Source: Kribbella flavida DSM 17836 (GTDB lineage Bacteria > Actinomycetota > Actinomycetes > Propionibacteriales > Kribbellaceae). Taken from it: DNA of 64,000 nucleotides. Positions 1-9,463 of the stretch are shown here, piece by piece. Made by a program: the position numbers and the translations under genes. The notes beneath the pieces were generated by a model that made no database searches, was not told the origin of the DNA, and saw only the letters and a list, made by a program, of their open reading frames with translations. The DNA is taken from positions 7,440,001 to 7,504,000 of the forward strand of contig NC_013729.1 of NCBI RefSeq assembly GCF_000024345.1. The letters run 5' to 3'. Positions within the stretch are counted from its first letter, which is position 1. Each line of letters opens with the position of its first letter.

Positions 1-92
1 TGCCGGGCGAACGGGCTGGCGGGCAGCTGGACCAGCCCGGCCACCACGACCGCCACCACCACGCCGAGACCGGCGACCCTCAGCTTGCGCAT
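1..92 (-). CDS. N-terminus of a secreted or membrane-anchored protein (partial)
   Basis: Only the first 30 or so codons are in the window; the gene continues past the left edge. The ATG at 90-92 follows a good ribosome binding site (GAGGAG about 9 nt upstream on the minus strand). The peptide begins MRKLRVAGLGVVVAVVVAGL, a two-positive-charge n-region followed by a hydrophobic core, then QLPASPFA. This is a signal peptide or a single membrane anchor. Function cannot be told from this fragment. Confidence 0.55.
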   Translation of the reverse strand, partial: MRKLRVAGLGVVVAVVVAGLVQLPASPFAR

Positions 93-285
93 CCCACGAC
101 TCCTCACCGCGCCCGGGGCCGAACGCGTTCACACCCTGTTCTTGTCTGCAGGCCAGTTCCCCCTTCTCGGTTCCGCTCCCGTGCCGGGCAGAAGTTGTGA
201 TCCGGATCTGACGGGCCTGAGACGCCCTCGTGGGTTTCAGCCTCGGCAGCCTTGTCGCGGCGCCGGAGGTCGGCTTGGATCAGGT

Positions 286-1173
286 GTGACCGAGACGCCC
301 TGGACCCCGCCACCGGCCCACACCGTCCCGACACCGGACGGCCGGCAGGTCGGCTACTGCCTGTACGGCGAACCCGGCGGCGTCCCGGTGATCTTCCACA
401 GCGGCTCGCCGAGCACCCGGTGGAAGCGGCCGGACGTCGTTCGCGCGACCGAGCAGAGCGGGGTGCGGCTGCTGGTCGCCGACCGCCCCGGGTACGGCGA
501 CTCGACGCGGCAGCCCGGCCGCACGGTGGCCGACGTGGTCGGGGACGTGCGGCTGCTCGCGGACGCGCAGGGCTGGGACCGGTTCGCGGTGGCCGGAGGT
601 TCCGGCGGCGGTCCGCATGCGCTCGCCTGCGCTGCCCTGCTGCCGGACCGGGTGACCCGCTGTGCGGTGTCGGGCAGCATCGCTCCGCCGCTCGTCGACG
701 GCCCGGCACCGGGTGAGGACGAGCCGGACCCGCGGCGCAATCTCACCTCCTGGCTGGCGGCCCGGGGCGAGCACCGGTTGCGGCCGGAGATCGAGGCGGC
801 GGCGCGGCAGATCATGGCGCTGGTCGACGCCGGCGGCCCCGAGTTTCCGCCCGACCCGGAAGCGCCGGAGGTGGTTGCCCCGCCGGCCCGGGACAGCGCC
901 GCCTCGATGGCCCGGCTGCGGGCGACCTTCGTCGACAGTCACGACGGGTGGGTGGACGACAATCTCGCGTTCGCCCGGGACTGGGGCTTCGCGCTCGACG
1001 CGATCGACGGGCCGGTGAGCCTGTGGTTCGGCTCGAAGGACCTGCGCAGCCGGCGGCAGGCGGACCACCTGGCCGCGGCGATTCCCGGGGCGACGCGGCA
1101 CGAGTACGCCGGCGGCCACGTGCAGAACGAGGCGGCGTACCGGCGGATGCTCGGCTGGCTCGTCAACGCCTGA
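286..1173 (+). CDS. alpha/beta hydrolase
   Basis: Alpha/beta-hydrolase fold protein of about 295 residues. The nucleophile elbow is GGSGGG with Ser at about residue 106; the acid is probably in LWFGSKD and the base His in GGHVQNE near the C-terminus. The open frame extends upstream to 85, but that part is arginine/proline-rich and unlike a hydrolase, so I chose the GTG at 286 (VTETPW...). GGAGG lies about 16 nt upstream, a rather long spacing, so the start is uncertain. Substrate unknown; the loop pattern resembles peroxidase-like or esterase-type hydrolases of actinobacteria. Its 3' end overlaps the convergent GNAT gene by 11 bp. Confidence 0.8.
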   Translation: MTETPWTPPPAHTVPTPDGRQVGYCLYGEPGGVPVIFHSGSPSTRWKRPDVVRATEQSGVRLLVADRPGYGDSTRQPGRTVADVVGDVRLLADAQGWDRFAVAGGSGGGPHALACAALLPDRVTRCAVSGSIAPPLVDGPAPGEDEPDPRRNLTSWLAARGEHRLRPEIEAAARQIMALVDAGGPEFPPDPEAPEVVAPPARDSAASMARLRATFVDSHDGWVDDNLAFARDWGFALDAIDGPVSLWFGSKDLRSRRQADHLAAAIPGATRHEYAGGHVQNEAAYRRMLGWLVNA

Positions 1174-1645
1174 TGCGCAGCCGCTGCGTCGGGTAGCTGC
1201 TGTCGACGAAGCCGAGCGAGCGGTAGAGCGGTTCGCCGTCCTGGGTGGCGTGCAGCTCGACCTGGCCGACGTCGGTCTCGTCGCGGAACCAGTCGAGCAG
1301 GGCGATCACGCACAGCCGGGCCAGTCCGCGGCGGCGGAAGGCCGGCTCGGTGCTGACGTTGTAGAGGCTGCCGCGGCTGAGCGTCAGGTCCTTGGGGCCC
1401 GGTGGGTGCGGGTGGCAGTGGCCGGCCGCTCCGGCGACCACTCCGGCCGTGGGGTCGTCGACGACGAACGCCGCGAAGGTCTCCGGCGCGGCCAGCTGGT
1501 CGGCGAAGTAGCGCAACGAGACCTCGCGCCACGGCGCGTCCTCGCCGCCGACCTCGAGACCCATCGCCGCCAGCATCAGGCTGCGCAGCCGGACCAGGGC
1601 CGCGGCGTCGTCCGGCTTGGCTCGGCGTACCTGCAGATCGGTCAC
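1163..1645 (-). CDS. GNAT family N-acetyltransferase
   Basis: Transfers an acyl group from acetyl-CoA to an unknown amine. The 160-residue protein has the GNAT layout: an N-terminal strand-helix (LQVRRAKPDDAAALVRLR), the central strand LYNVSTEPAFRRRGLAR carrying the acetyl-CoA pyrophosphate-binding R-R-x-G-L/x-A motif A, and a C-terminal YRSLGFV motif B. The frame continues 19 codons upstream to an ATG at 1702, but similarity to the family starts at the GTG at 1645. Neither start has a strong ribosome binding site. Converges with the alpha/beta hydrolase. Confidence 0.82.
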   Translation of the reverse strand: MTDLQVRRAKPDDAAALVRLRSLMLAAMGLEVGGEDAPWREVSLRYFADQLAAPETFAAFVVDDPTAGVVAGAAGHCHPHPPGPKDLTLSRGSLYNVSTEPAFRRRGLARLCVIALLDWFRDETDVGQVELHATQDGEPLYRSLGFVDSSYPTQRLRIRR

Positions 1646-1746
1646 CGGGGAATTCTGCCGAACTTTCCGGCCACGGACTGAATCGAACCGGATGGACGCC
1701 ACCCGGGGAGGCGTCCACCCGCCCTGACCCCGGCACGAGTGGAGCC

Positions 1747-3255
1747 ATGTCCCCGAGCGCGACCAGAGCCCGCAGAGCGAGACCTCGCAGCCCCCGGCAA
1801 CGGACCGGCTTCGGCGCGCTCGCGATCGCCGTGCTCGGCACGCTGCTCCCCGGTACGGCGTACTTGGTGGCCGGGCGCCGACGGCTCGGCGCGGCGCTCA
1901 CCACCGTCGCGGTCCTGGGGTACGGCGCCACGGCGTACGTCGCGCTGGTCCGCCGCGACGACGCGATCGCCTGGGCCCTGGACCCGGACGTCCTGCTCGG
2001 CCTGACCGTCGGGCTCGCGGTGCTCGGCTTGGGCCTGGTCGTCGTCCTGGTCACGTCGTACAAGATGCTGCGGCCGCTGCACACGGGGATCGGGGGCCGG
2101 TTGGGCGGGGCGCTGGTGATCGGGCTGGTCTGCTTCTCGATCGCCTCCGGCTCGGCGCTCGGCGCGCACAACCTGGTCGCCCAGCGCAGCCTGGTGACGA
2201 AGGTGTTCGCGGGCGGCGAGGCCAAGAGCGGGACCCGCCCGAACGTCGACCAGAAGGACCCGTGGGCGAAACTGCCCCGGCTCAACGTGCTGCTGATCGG
2301 CGCCGACGACGGCGAGGGCCGCGAGGGCGCCCGGGCGGACAGCGTGCTTGTCGCGAGCATCGACACCCGGACCGGAACGACCGCGCTGATCTCGCTGCCG
2401 CGCAACTTCATGCGGATGCCGTTCCCGAAGGGCACGCCGCTGCACGCGAAGTATCCGACCGGCTACTGGGATCCGCGGGTCGACGAGGACCAGGAGCAGC
2501 CGGAGTACTACCTGGACGCGATGTTCCGGAACGTGCCGCGGGACGACGCCGAGCTGCTGGGTGAGTCCGACAACCGGGGCGCCGACGTGCTGAAGCTGTC
2601 CGTCGGCGAGGCGCTCGGGCTGCAGCTGCACTACTACGTGCAGGTGAACCTGTCCGGCTTCGAGAAGATGGTGCAGGCACTGGGCGGCATCACGGTCAAC
2701 ATCAACTACCCGGTCCCGGTCGGTGGCGACGACGACAAGGGCATTCCGCCGGGCCGCTACCTGGAGCCCGGCCCGAACCGCAAGCTGAACGGCTTCGACG
2801 CGCTGTGGTTCGCCCGCGGCCGGTACAAGGTGCCCGGCGCGGACGTCGCCCGGCAGGCCCGGCAGCGCTGCGTGATCAAGGCGATCGTCGAGCGCGCCAC
2901 GCCGCAGAACGTGCTGGCCAACTACCGGGACATCGCCGCCGCCGGCGAGCGGCTGATCCGCACCGACCTCCCGCAGACGCTGCTCGGCGACCTGGTCGGG
3001 CTGGGCGTCAAGGTGAAGTCCGCGAAGATCACCACGATCGACCTGAACAAGAAGAAGAACTTCCCGAACGGCCGCAACCCGAACTACCCGGCGATGCGCG
3101 CGCTGGTCGCGAAGGCGCTGGGCGGCCGCCCGGCGGCCGCCTCCACCCCGCGCCCGACGAGTCGCCCGACGACGACCCGCGGTACTCCGACCGTGAAGCC
3201 GTCCACCCCCACCGAGGACCTGTCCGACGCCTGCGCCTACCGCCCGACCGGCTGA
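1747..3255 (+). CDS. LytR-CpsA-Psr (LCP) family cell-wall ligase
   Basis: Membrane enzyme of 502 residues. LCP proteins transfer undecaprenyl-linked glycopolymers (teichoic acids, capsule, arabinogalactan) to peptidoglycan. An arginine-rich cytosolic tail is followed by three to four hydrophobic segments (about residues 20-145), then the extracellular LCP domain with LNVLLIGADD, RADSVLVASIDT, ISLPRNF, the lipid-binding LSGFEKMVQALGGI and the arginine-rich FARGRY...RQARQR motif. The tail is Thr/Pro/Ser-rich (residues about 465-495), as expected for a wall-spanning linker. Having several N-terminal membrane spans is more than the usual single anchor but is common in actinobacterial members. Start ATG at 1747 has GGAG just upstream. 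Confidence 0.9.
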   Translation: MSPSATRARRARPRSPRQRTGFGALAIAVLGTLLPGTAYLVAGRRRLGAALTTVAVLGYGATAYVALVRRDDAIAWALDPDVLLGLTVGLAVLGLGLVVVLVTSYKMLRPLHTGIGGRLGGALVIGLVCFSIASGSALGAHNLVAQRSLVTKVFAGGEAKSGTRPNVDQKDPWAKLPRLNVLLIGADDGEGREGARADSVLVASIDTRTGTTALISLPRNFMRMPFPKGTPLHAKYPTGYWDPRVDEDQEQPEYYLDAMFRNVPRDDAELLGESDNRGADVLKLSVGEALGLQLHYYVQVNLSGFEKMVQALGGITVNINYPVPVGGDDDKGIPPGRYLEPGPNRKLNGFDALWFARGRYKVPGADVARQARQRCVIKAIVERATPQNVLANYRDIAAAGERLIRTDLPQTLLGDLVGLGVKVKSAKITTIDLNKKKNFPNGRNPNYPAMRALVAKALGGRPAAASTPRPTSRPTTTRGTPTVKPSTPTEDLSDACAYRPTG

Positions 3256-3281
3256 CCGGCGGCAAGGTCGCTGACGACGGT

Positions 3282-4046
3282 TCAGGCGTAACGAATGCCC
3301 AGGCCGCCGTCGACCGCCCAATTCGCGCCGGTGACGAAGGCGGCGGCCGGAGAAGCCAGGAAGCAGACCACCTCGGCGACGTCCTCGGGGGTGCCGATGC
3401 GGCCGAGCGGATGCACGGCGAGCGCGGAGTCGCGGGCACCCGGAATGGTGTCGAAGAACTCCTCGAGCAGATCGGTGGCGATGAAGCCCGGGCTGACCGC
3501 GTTGACCCGGACGTCGTGCGGGGCGACGTCGAGGGCGAGGCTGCGGGTCATGCCGACCAGGCCGGACTTCGCCGCGGCGTACGGGAACATGCCGGCGGTG
3601 GTCAGGCTGGAGTGGATCGAGGCGATGTTGACGATCGCACCGCGGCGGCTCGCGATCATCGCCGGCAGCACCTGCCGGGCCATCAGCCAGGCGCCCTTGA
3701 GGTCGACGTCGAAGACGCTGTCCCACTCGGCCACCGTCATCGCGGTCGCGTCGGCGTACGCGTTCTTGCCGGCGTTGTTGACCAGCACGGTGACCGGGCC
3801 GAGCTGCCCGGTGACGTCGCCGACAGCGGTCCGCACCGAGTTCTCCTCGGTGATGTCGCCGACGACCGCGGCGACCCGGGCGCCGGTGGCGGCGATCTGC
3901 TCGGCGGTCGCGGTCAGCTCGCCGGGCAGGATGTCGAGCAGCGCGACGGCGGCGCCCTCCGCGGCGGCCTTGACGGCGATCGCGCGGCCGATTCCGCGCG
4001 CGGCGCCGGTCACCAGCACGACCTCGTCGGTCAGACGTCCAGACAC
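3282..4046 (-). CDS. SDR family NAD(P)-dependent oxidoreductase
   Basis: Classical short-chain dehydrogenase of 254 residues. It shows TGAARGIG (cofactor loop), NNAG, the Ser ... Y-x-x-x-K catalytic set (IASIHSS and YAAAKSG) and the PGFIATD segment. The start is GTG at 4046 because AAGGAGG sits 5 nt upstream; that Shine-Dalgarno overlaps an in-frame ATG (4061) which would otherwise be called. It lies 62 bp downstream of the TetR gene on the same strand, so the two are probably one transcript and the substrate may be related to the TetR inducer. Substrate not identifiable. Confidence 0.9.
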   Translation of the reverse strand: MSGRLTDEVVLVTGAARGIGRAIAVKAAAEGAAVALLDILPGELTATAEQIAATGARVAAVVGDITEENSVRTAVGDVTGQLGPVTVLVNNAGKNAYADATAMTVAEWDSVFDVDLKGAWLMARQVLPAMIASRRGAIVNIASIHSSLTTAGMFPYAAAKSGLVGMTRSLALDVAPHDVRVNAVSPGFIATDLLEEFFDTIPGARDSALAVHPLGRIGTPEDVAEVVCFLASPAAAFVTGANWAVDGGLGIRYA

Positions 4047-4108
4047 TACGGCCTCCTTCATCGGTGTAGAAGGCAGCCTAGGCGGTGCGGTCGCCGCCGG
4101 CGTAGCGG

Positions 4109-4705
4109 TCAGCGGGCGAAGGCGCCGGCCTTGGCGGCGGCGGCCGTGGCGCGCGCCAGCCAATCGGCGTCCGCGCGGGACATCGCCCGCCGGCGCAGGA
4201 CCAGCTGGTGGTAGATCGGCGACGTCGCCGCCATCACGACGTCCTCGGCCGCGGTGTCCGCGGGGATCTCGCCGCGCTCGGCGGCCCGGGTGACCAGCAC
4301 CGCGCTGCGCTCGTACCGGTCGTCCCAGAAGCGGGTCAACGCGGCGGCTGCCTGCGGCGTACGGAAGGAGGCCGCGATCACGGCGGTCGTGACGGAGGGC
4401 CCGCTCGCGAGGGCGGCATGCACCTCGCGGTTCAGCGCGATCAGGTCGGACTCCAGCGAGCCGGTGTCGGCCGGCGCCCAGTGGTCGTCGCGTCCGGCTT
4501 CGAGCAGGTCGGACAGCAGCCCGTCGACCGTCTTCCACCGGCGGTAGATCGTCGTGCGGTGCACGCCGGAGCGGGCGGCGACGGCGTCGATGGCGAGGCT
4601 TTCGTACCCGTGCTCGGCCAGCTCCTGCTCGGTCGCCCGCAGCACGTCGGAGCGGACCCGCGCGGTGCGGCCGCCGGGACGGGTTGCGAACTGCGGCGAG
4701 CTCAT
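4109..4705 (-). CDS. TetR/AcrR family transcriptional regulator
   Basis: 198-residue repressor. The N-terminal helix-turn-helix reads SLAIDAVAARSGVHRTTIYR followed by RWKTVDGLL, the TetR family signature; the C-terminal ligand domain (about residues 80-198) is family-typical but not diagnostic. The gene is divergent from the ABC-F gene and an imperfect palindrome (4714-4739) lies 9 bp upstream of its start codon, placing it well to repress itself, the downstream SDR and possibly the ABC-F/Vgb operon. The inducer is unknown. Confidence 0.9.
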   Translation of the reverse strand: MSSPQFATRPGGRTARVRSDVLRATEQELAEHGYESLAIDAVAARSGVHRTTIYRRWKTVDGLLSDLLEAGRDDHWAPADTGSLESDLIALNREVHAALASGPSVTTAVIAASFRTPQAAAALTRFWDDRYERSAVLVTRAAERGEIPADTAAEDVVMAATSPIYHQLVLRRRAMSRADADWLARATAAAAKAGAFAR

Positions 4706-4713
4706 GGCATCAT

Positions 4714-4739
4714 CTTAACGCAACATTCGTCGCATTAAG
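4714..4739. promoter_or_regulatory. inverted repeat, probable TetR operator
   Basis: Arms CTTAACGCAAC (4714-4724) and GTCGCATTAAG (4729-4739) with a 4-nt centre; 9 of 11 positions pair. It sits in the 121-bp gap between the divergent TetR and ABC-F genes, is A/T-richer than its surroundings, and overlaps the region where both promoters must lie. The right arm runs into an AAGGAG ribosome binding site. Assignment to the adjacent TetR is inference from position. Confidence 0.6.
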
Positions 4740-4798
4740 GAGCGCGCCCGTGATCCTCTGACCCGCCGCTGTTCCGGTGGCCCGCACCCGGCCCACCG
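4737..4798 (+). promoter_or_regulatory. possible attenuator leader with a 3-codon upstream ORF
   Basis: AAGGAG (4737-4742) is followed at 7 nt by GTG-ATC-CTC-TGA (4750-4761), encoding the tripeptide M-I-L. Downstream, CGGTGG and CCACCG (4775-4798) can form a stem. Short leader peptides upstream of ABC-F and other ribosome-protection genes are known to control them by drug-induced ribosome stalling. No T-rich terminator tail is visible, so this could act on translation or be accidental. Confidence 0.35.
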
Positions 4799-4826
4799 TT
4801 CGAACCCGCGTGTCAGGAGGACACCC

Positions 4827-6402
<1,576 letters not shown>

Positions 6403-6416
<14 letters not shown>

Positions 6417-7269
6417 AATCAGCATCGGCGCGCCCGGCGACGGCCCGTACGGCGTGACGCTGCGCGGCACCGAAGTCTGGACCACGCTGGTCCACGCGGG
6501 AGCGGTCGCGCGGCTCGCCGACGGCCAAGTGGAACGCTTCGACCTGGCGGCGGACGGCAGCCGGCCGAGCGTGATCGTGGCCGACCGGGACGACGTGCTC
6601 TGGTTCACCCGCAGCGGCGATCACCGGATCGGCCGGATCGGGGCGGACGGCACCGTCTCCGCCGTCGAGGTGCCGGGCGGTTCGCCGTACGGGGTGTGCG
6701 TCGGGCCGGACGGCGGGATCTGGTTCACGGTGATGGATGCGGACCTGATCGGCCGGATCGGGCCGGACGGCGCCGTCACCGAGCATCCGATCGGGACGCC
6801 GGGTGGCTTCCCGGCGCACATCACCAGCGCCGGGGAGGAGCTGTGGTTCACGCTGAACGCGGCGAACGCGATCGGGCGAATGACGGTCGACGGCCAGGTC
6901 AGCACGTACCCGCTGCCGACCGAGGGCGCCGGGCCGGTCGGGATCAGCGGCGGGCCGGCGGGCGTGTGGTTCGTGGAGATCCTGGCCGGGCAGGTCGGCC
7001 GGATCACGCCGGACGGCACGATCACCGAGTTCCCGCTGCCGGACCGCGACGCGAAACCGCACGCGGTGGTGGCGACGCCGGACGGCGGCTGCTGGGTCAC
7101 GTTGTGGGGCGCCGGCTCGGTGGTCCGCCTCGACGCCGCCGGGACGGTGGTGACGGCCGTTGCCCTGGGCGACGGGTCGGAGCCGCACGGCCTCGCGGTC
7201 GGGCCGGACGGGTCGGTCTGGGTGGCGCTGGAGCAGGGTTCCGTTGCTCACGTTCAGCCTCAGGAGTGA
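6403..7269 (+). CDS. vgb: virginiamycin B lyase (streptogramin B lyase)
   Basis: Vgb opens the ring of type B streptogramins by an elimination reaction at the ester bond, without water. The 288-residue protein is a seven-bladed beta-propeller: repeats of the form W-F-T/V followed by I-G-R-I/M and D-G are spaced about 42 residues apart. Residues corresponding to the known catalytic set are present: Tyr16, His220, His262 and Glu277, with the two histidines 42 apart as in the staphylococcal enzyme. The start is TTG at 6403, supported by AAGGAG upstream inside the end of the ABC-F gene, which it overlaps by 14 bp. Chromosomal Vgb homologues are common in actinobacteria; activity should not be assumed for all. 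Confidence 0.88.
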
Positions 7270-7325
7270 GGTGATTCCCCCGTCGGAGGGAGGCCCCGGC
7301 CGCCGCTGACGAGCAGTGTGGAGCC

Positions 7326-8231
7326 GTGACCACACTGGTGGCGGTTGAAGCTCGTCCGCGGCTGCGGGACGTGCTGGCGGTCGGTCGGCCGGCGTTCTGG
7401 ATCGTGTCGGTGGTGCCGTACTACGTAGGGATTCTGCTGGCGACGCACCGCTTGGTGCCGCCGGTGGAGCTGTGGCCGCGGCTGCTGGTCGGCGCGGTGG
7501 TGATGGGGCCGCTGCTCTGGCTGGCGGTGCTGGCGATCAACGACGCGTACGACCTGCCCGGCGACCTGCTGAACCCGCGCAAGTCCGCGTCGCCGCTGCT
7601 CGACGGGCGGGTTTCGGTGCGCCAGGCCAAGCAGCTCGCGGTCGGCGCGGGAGTTGCCGCGCTGCTGGTCGCCTGCTTCGTCGGCTGGGTGTTCACCGCG
7701 GGGGTGCTGCTGGCGCTGGTGCTCGGCTGGGCCTACAGCGTGCCGCCGGTCCGGCTGAAGACCCGCGCCGGCTTCGACGTCGCGTCGAACTCGCTGGCCC
7801 TCGGCGCCTTCGGCCCGCTGGCCGGCTGGGCCGCGGTGACGCCGGAGCTCGGCGGCTTCCCGTGGGTGATGGCCTTGCAGGGCACACTCGCGGCGATCGG
7901 CCTGTACCTGCCGACCACCCTCGCCGATCTGCCGGCTGACCGGGCCGCCGGCTACCGGACGATCGCGGTCCGGCTCGGCGCGAGTACGACGTACCGGCTC
8001 GGGTACGCCGCCTGGATCGCGGCGGCGACCCTGTCCGTGCTGCTGGCAGCCCTCGACATGGTGATCCCGCGCAGCATGCTCGCGCTGGAGATCGTGATGG
8101 TGCCGGTGCTCGTCGCGGCGTACGGCCGGCTGATCGGGCCAGGCCAGACCTTCCGCCAGGTGATCACGCTCGCCACCCTCTTTCTGATCCCGTGTGCGGC
8201 GTTCGCGCTCACCTACACGGGCGTTCTCTAG
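7326..8231 (+). CDS. UbiA family prenyltransferase
   Basis: Integral membrane prenyl transferase of 301 residues with about eight hydrophobic segments. The first aspartate-rich motif is NDAYDLPGD (N72, D73, D76, D80), matching N-D-x-x-D-x-x-x-D that binds Mg-diphosphate; the second is DLPADRAAGYRT (about residue 199 on). These motifs resemble the chlorophyll synthase/menaquinone branch of the family. The acceptor is unknown. GTG start at 7326 lies 56 bp after the lyase gene; it may be read through from that operon but has no obvious functional link. Confidence 0.87.
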   Translation: MTTLVAVEARPRLRDVLAVGRPAFWIVSVVPYYVGILLATHRLVPPVELWPRLLVGAVVMGPLLWLAVLAINDAYDLPGDLLNPRKSASPLLDGRVSVRQAKQLAVGAGVAALLVACFVGWVFTAGVLLALVLGWAYSVPPVRLKTRAGFDVASNSLALGAFGPLAGWAAVTPELGGFPWVMALQGTLAAIGLYLPTTLADLPADRAAGYRTIAVRLGASTTYRLGYAAWIAAATLSVLLAALDMVIPRSMLALEIVMVPVLVAAYGRLIGPGQTFRQVITLATLFLIPCAAFALTYTGVL

Positions 8232-8267
8232 CCCTCACGCCTCGGCGGCCCGGAGCGTTCCACAGTC

Positions 8268-8954
8268 ATGGACTTCGACTGGGACCAACTGGCCGACGAG
8301 CTCGACGCGGTCGGGTGTGCGCTGACTCCCCCGGTGCTCACCGCTGAGCAGTGCGCCGAGATCAGCAGTTGGTACGACGACGCCGAGCGGTTCCGCGCCA
8401 CGATCGACATGGCGCGCTACCGCTTCGGTTCCGGGCAGTACCGCTACTTCGCCTACCCGCTGCCCGCTGTGATCCGCGAGCTGCGGGAAGCGTTCTACCC
8501 GCGGCTGCTGCCGATCGCGCGTGAGTGGGCCGAGCGTCTCAGGCAGCCGGCGCCATGGCCTGATTCGCTGGCTGAATGGCTGGACGCCTGTCATCGGGCA
8601 GGGCAGGAACGCCCCACGCCGATCCTGCTGAAGTACCAGGCCGGCGACTGGAACGCGTTGCACCGGGACCTGTACGGCGACCTGGTCTTCCCGCTGCAGG
8701 TGGTGATCGGGCTGGACCGGCCCGGCGTCGATCACGACGGCGGCGAGTTCCTGCTGGTGGAGCAGCGGCCTCGGGCGCAGTCGCGAGCAACGGTGACCTC
8801 GTTGCCGCAGGGCCGCGGGCTGATCTTCACCACGCGCGACCGGCCGGTGCGGTCGACGCGTGGCTGGTCGGCGGCGCCGGTCCGGCACGGGGTGAGCACC
8901 GTGCGGTCAGGGACGCGGCGGACGCTCGGACTGGTTTTTCACGACGCTGCCTGA
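8268..8954 (+). CDS. 2OG-Fe(II) oxygenase
   Basis: Iron/2-oxoglutarate dioxygenase of 228 residues. Metal ligands are visible as H132-x-D134 (LHRDLYGD) and H207 (VRHGVS), and the 2-oxoglutarate-binding arginine is probably R217 in SGTRRTLGLVFHDAA, the typical C-terminal strand. The protein matches the COG3826-type hydroxylases rather than prolyl hydroxylases. Substrate unknown. Its last 48 bp overlap the convergent MarR gene. Confidence 0.85.
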   Translation: MDFDWDQLADELDAVGCALTPPVLTAEQCAEISSWYDDAERFRATIDMARYRFGSGQYRYFAYPLPAVIRELREAFYPRLLPIAREWAERLRQPAPWPDSLAEWLDACHRAGQERPTPILLKYQAGDWNALHRDLYGDLVFPLQVVIGLDRPGVDHDGGEFLLVEQRPRAQSRATVTSLPQGRGLIFTTRDRPVRSTRGWSAAPVRHGVSTVRSGTRRTLGLVFHDAA

Positions 8955-9419
8955 CAGCTCGGCGCCGGCGTGGTCGGCGATGCGCTGACGGAAGGGCTTG
9001 GTGGTGAGCGCGCTCTGGAGCTCGGCGAGGAAGTCGGCGAGCGGGTAGGGCAGCTCGCGGTCGAGGGAAGCCAGGGCGGCGGTGGTGGCGGTCCACTCGG
9101 CTTCGATGGCCGGAAGCAGCTCGCGGGTGCGGTCGGTGAGGTGCACGATGCGCTGGCGGGCGTCGGTGGGGCCGGGCTCCTGGGTGGTGAAGCCGGCCTT
9201 GGTGAGCTGGGCGACCGTCTGGCTCGCGGCCGAGTGGGTGACGCCGACGGCCAGTGCCAGCTCGCGCACCGACAACGGGCCTTGAGCAACCAGTGTGCGC
9301 ACGATCGGCGAGAACCGCGGCCGGTACTCGGCCAGGCCGAGGTCCCGGTAGACCTTGGCCACGTCCCCGTCGATCTGCTCGAGCAGATGCCGCAACTGGG
9401 TGCCGAGCGCGCCGTCCAT
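8907..9419 (-). CDS. MarR family transcriptional regulator
   Basis: 170-residue winged-helix regulator. The recognition region is PLSVRELALAVGVTHSAASQ followed by TVAQLTKAGF and the wing PGPTDARQRIVHLT with its family-typical D-x-R motif. Divergent from the prolyl aminopeptidase gene with only 44 bp between start codons. That gap holds a short perfect palindrome (9430-9443), so it probably regulates both genes. Ligand unknown. Confidence 0.9.
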   Translation of the reverse strand: MDGALGTQLRHLLEQIDGDVAKVYRDLGLAEYRPRFSPIVRTLVAQGPLSVRELALAVGVTHSAASQTVAQLTKAGFTTQEPGPTDARQRIVHLTDRTRELLPAIEAEWTATTAALASLDRELPYPLADFLAELQSALTTKPFRQRIADHAGAELSGSVVKNQSERPPRP

Positions 9420-9429
9420 GGGTACACTC

Positions 9430-9443
9430 TAACAGCGCTGTCA
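9430..9443. promoter_or_regulatory. palindromic MarR operator candidate
   Basis: Centre ACAGCGCTGT is a perfect 10-bp palindrome, extended to 14 bp as TAACAGCGCTGTCA with one mismatched pair. It lies between the divergent MarR and aminopeptidase genes; TACACT at 9423-9428 (plus strand) and TAGAGT on the minus strand are possible -10 elements flanking it. Binding by the adjacent MarR is inferred. Confidence 0.6.
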
Positions 9444-9463
9444 CATCTACCGGAAGGACGTTC

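Noticed and set aside
85-285. N-terminal extension of the alpha/beta hydrolase (start at 85)
   Set aside because: The extra 67 residues are Arg/Pro/Gly-rich without resemblance to the family and would overlap the start of the divergent partial gene at 1-92.
3282-3285. Longer SDR start at ATG 4061
   Set aside because: The strong AAGGAGG lies inside those codons and is ideally spaced for the GTG at 4046.
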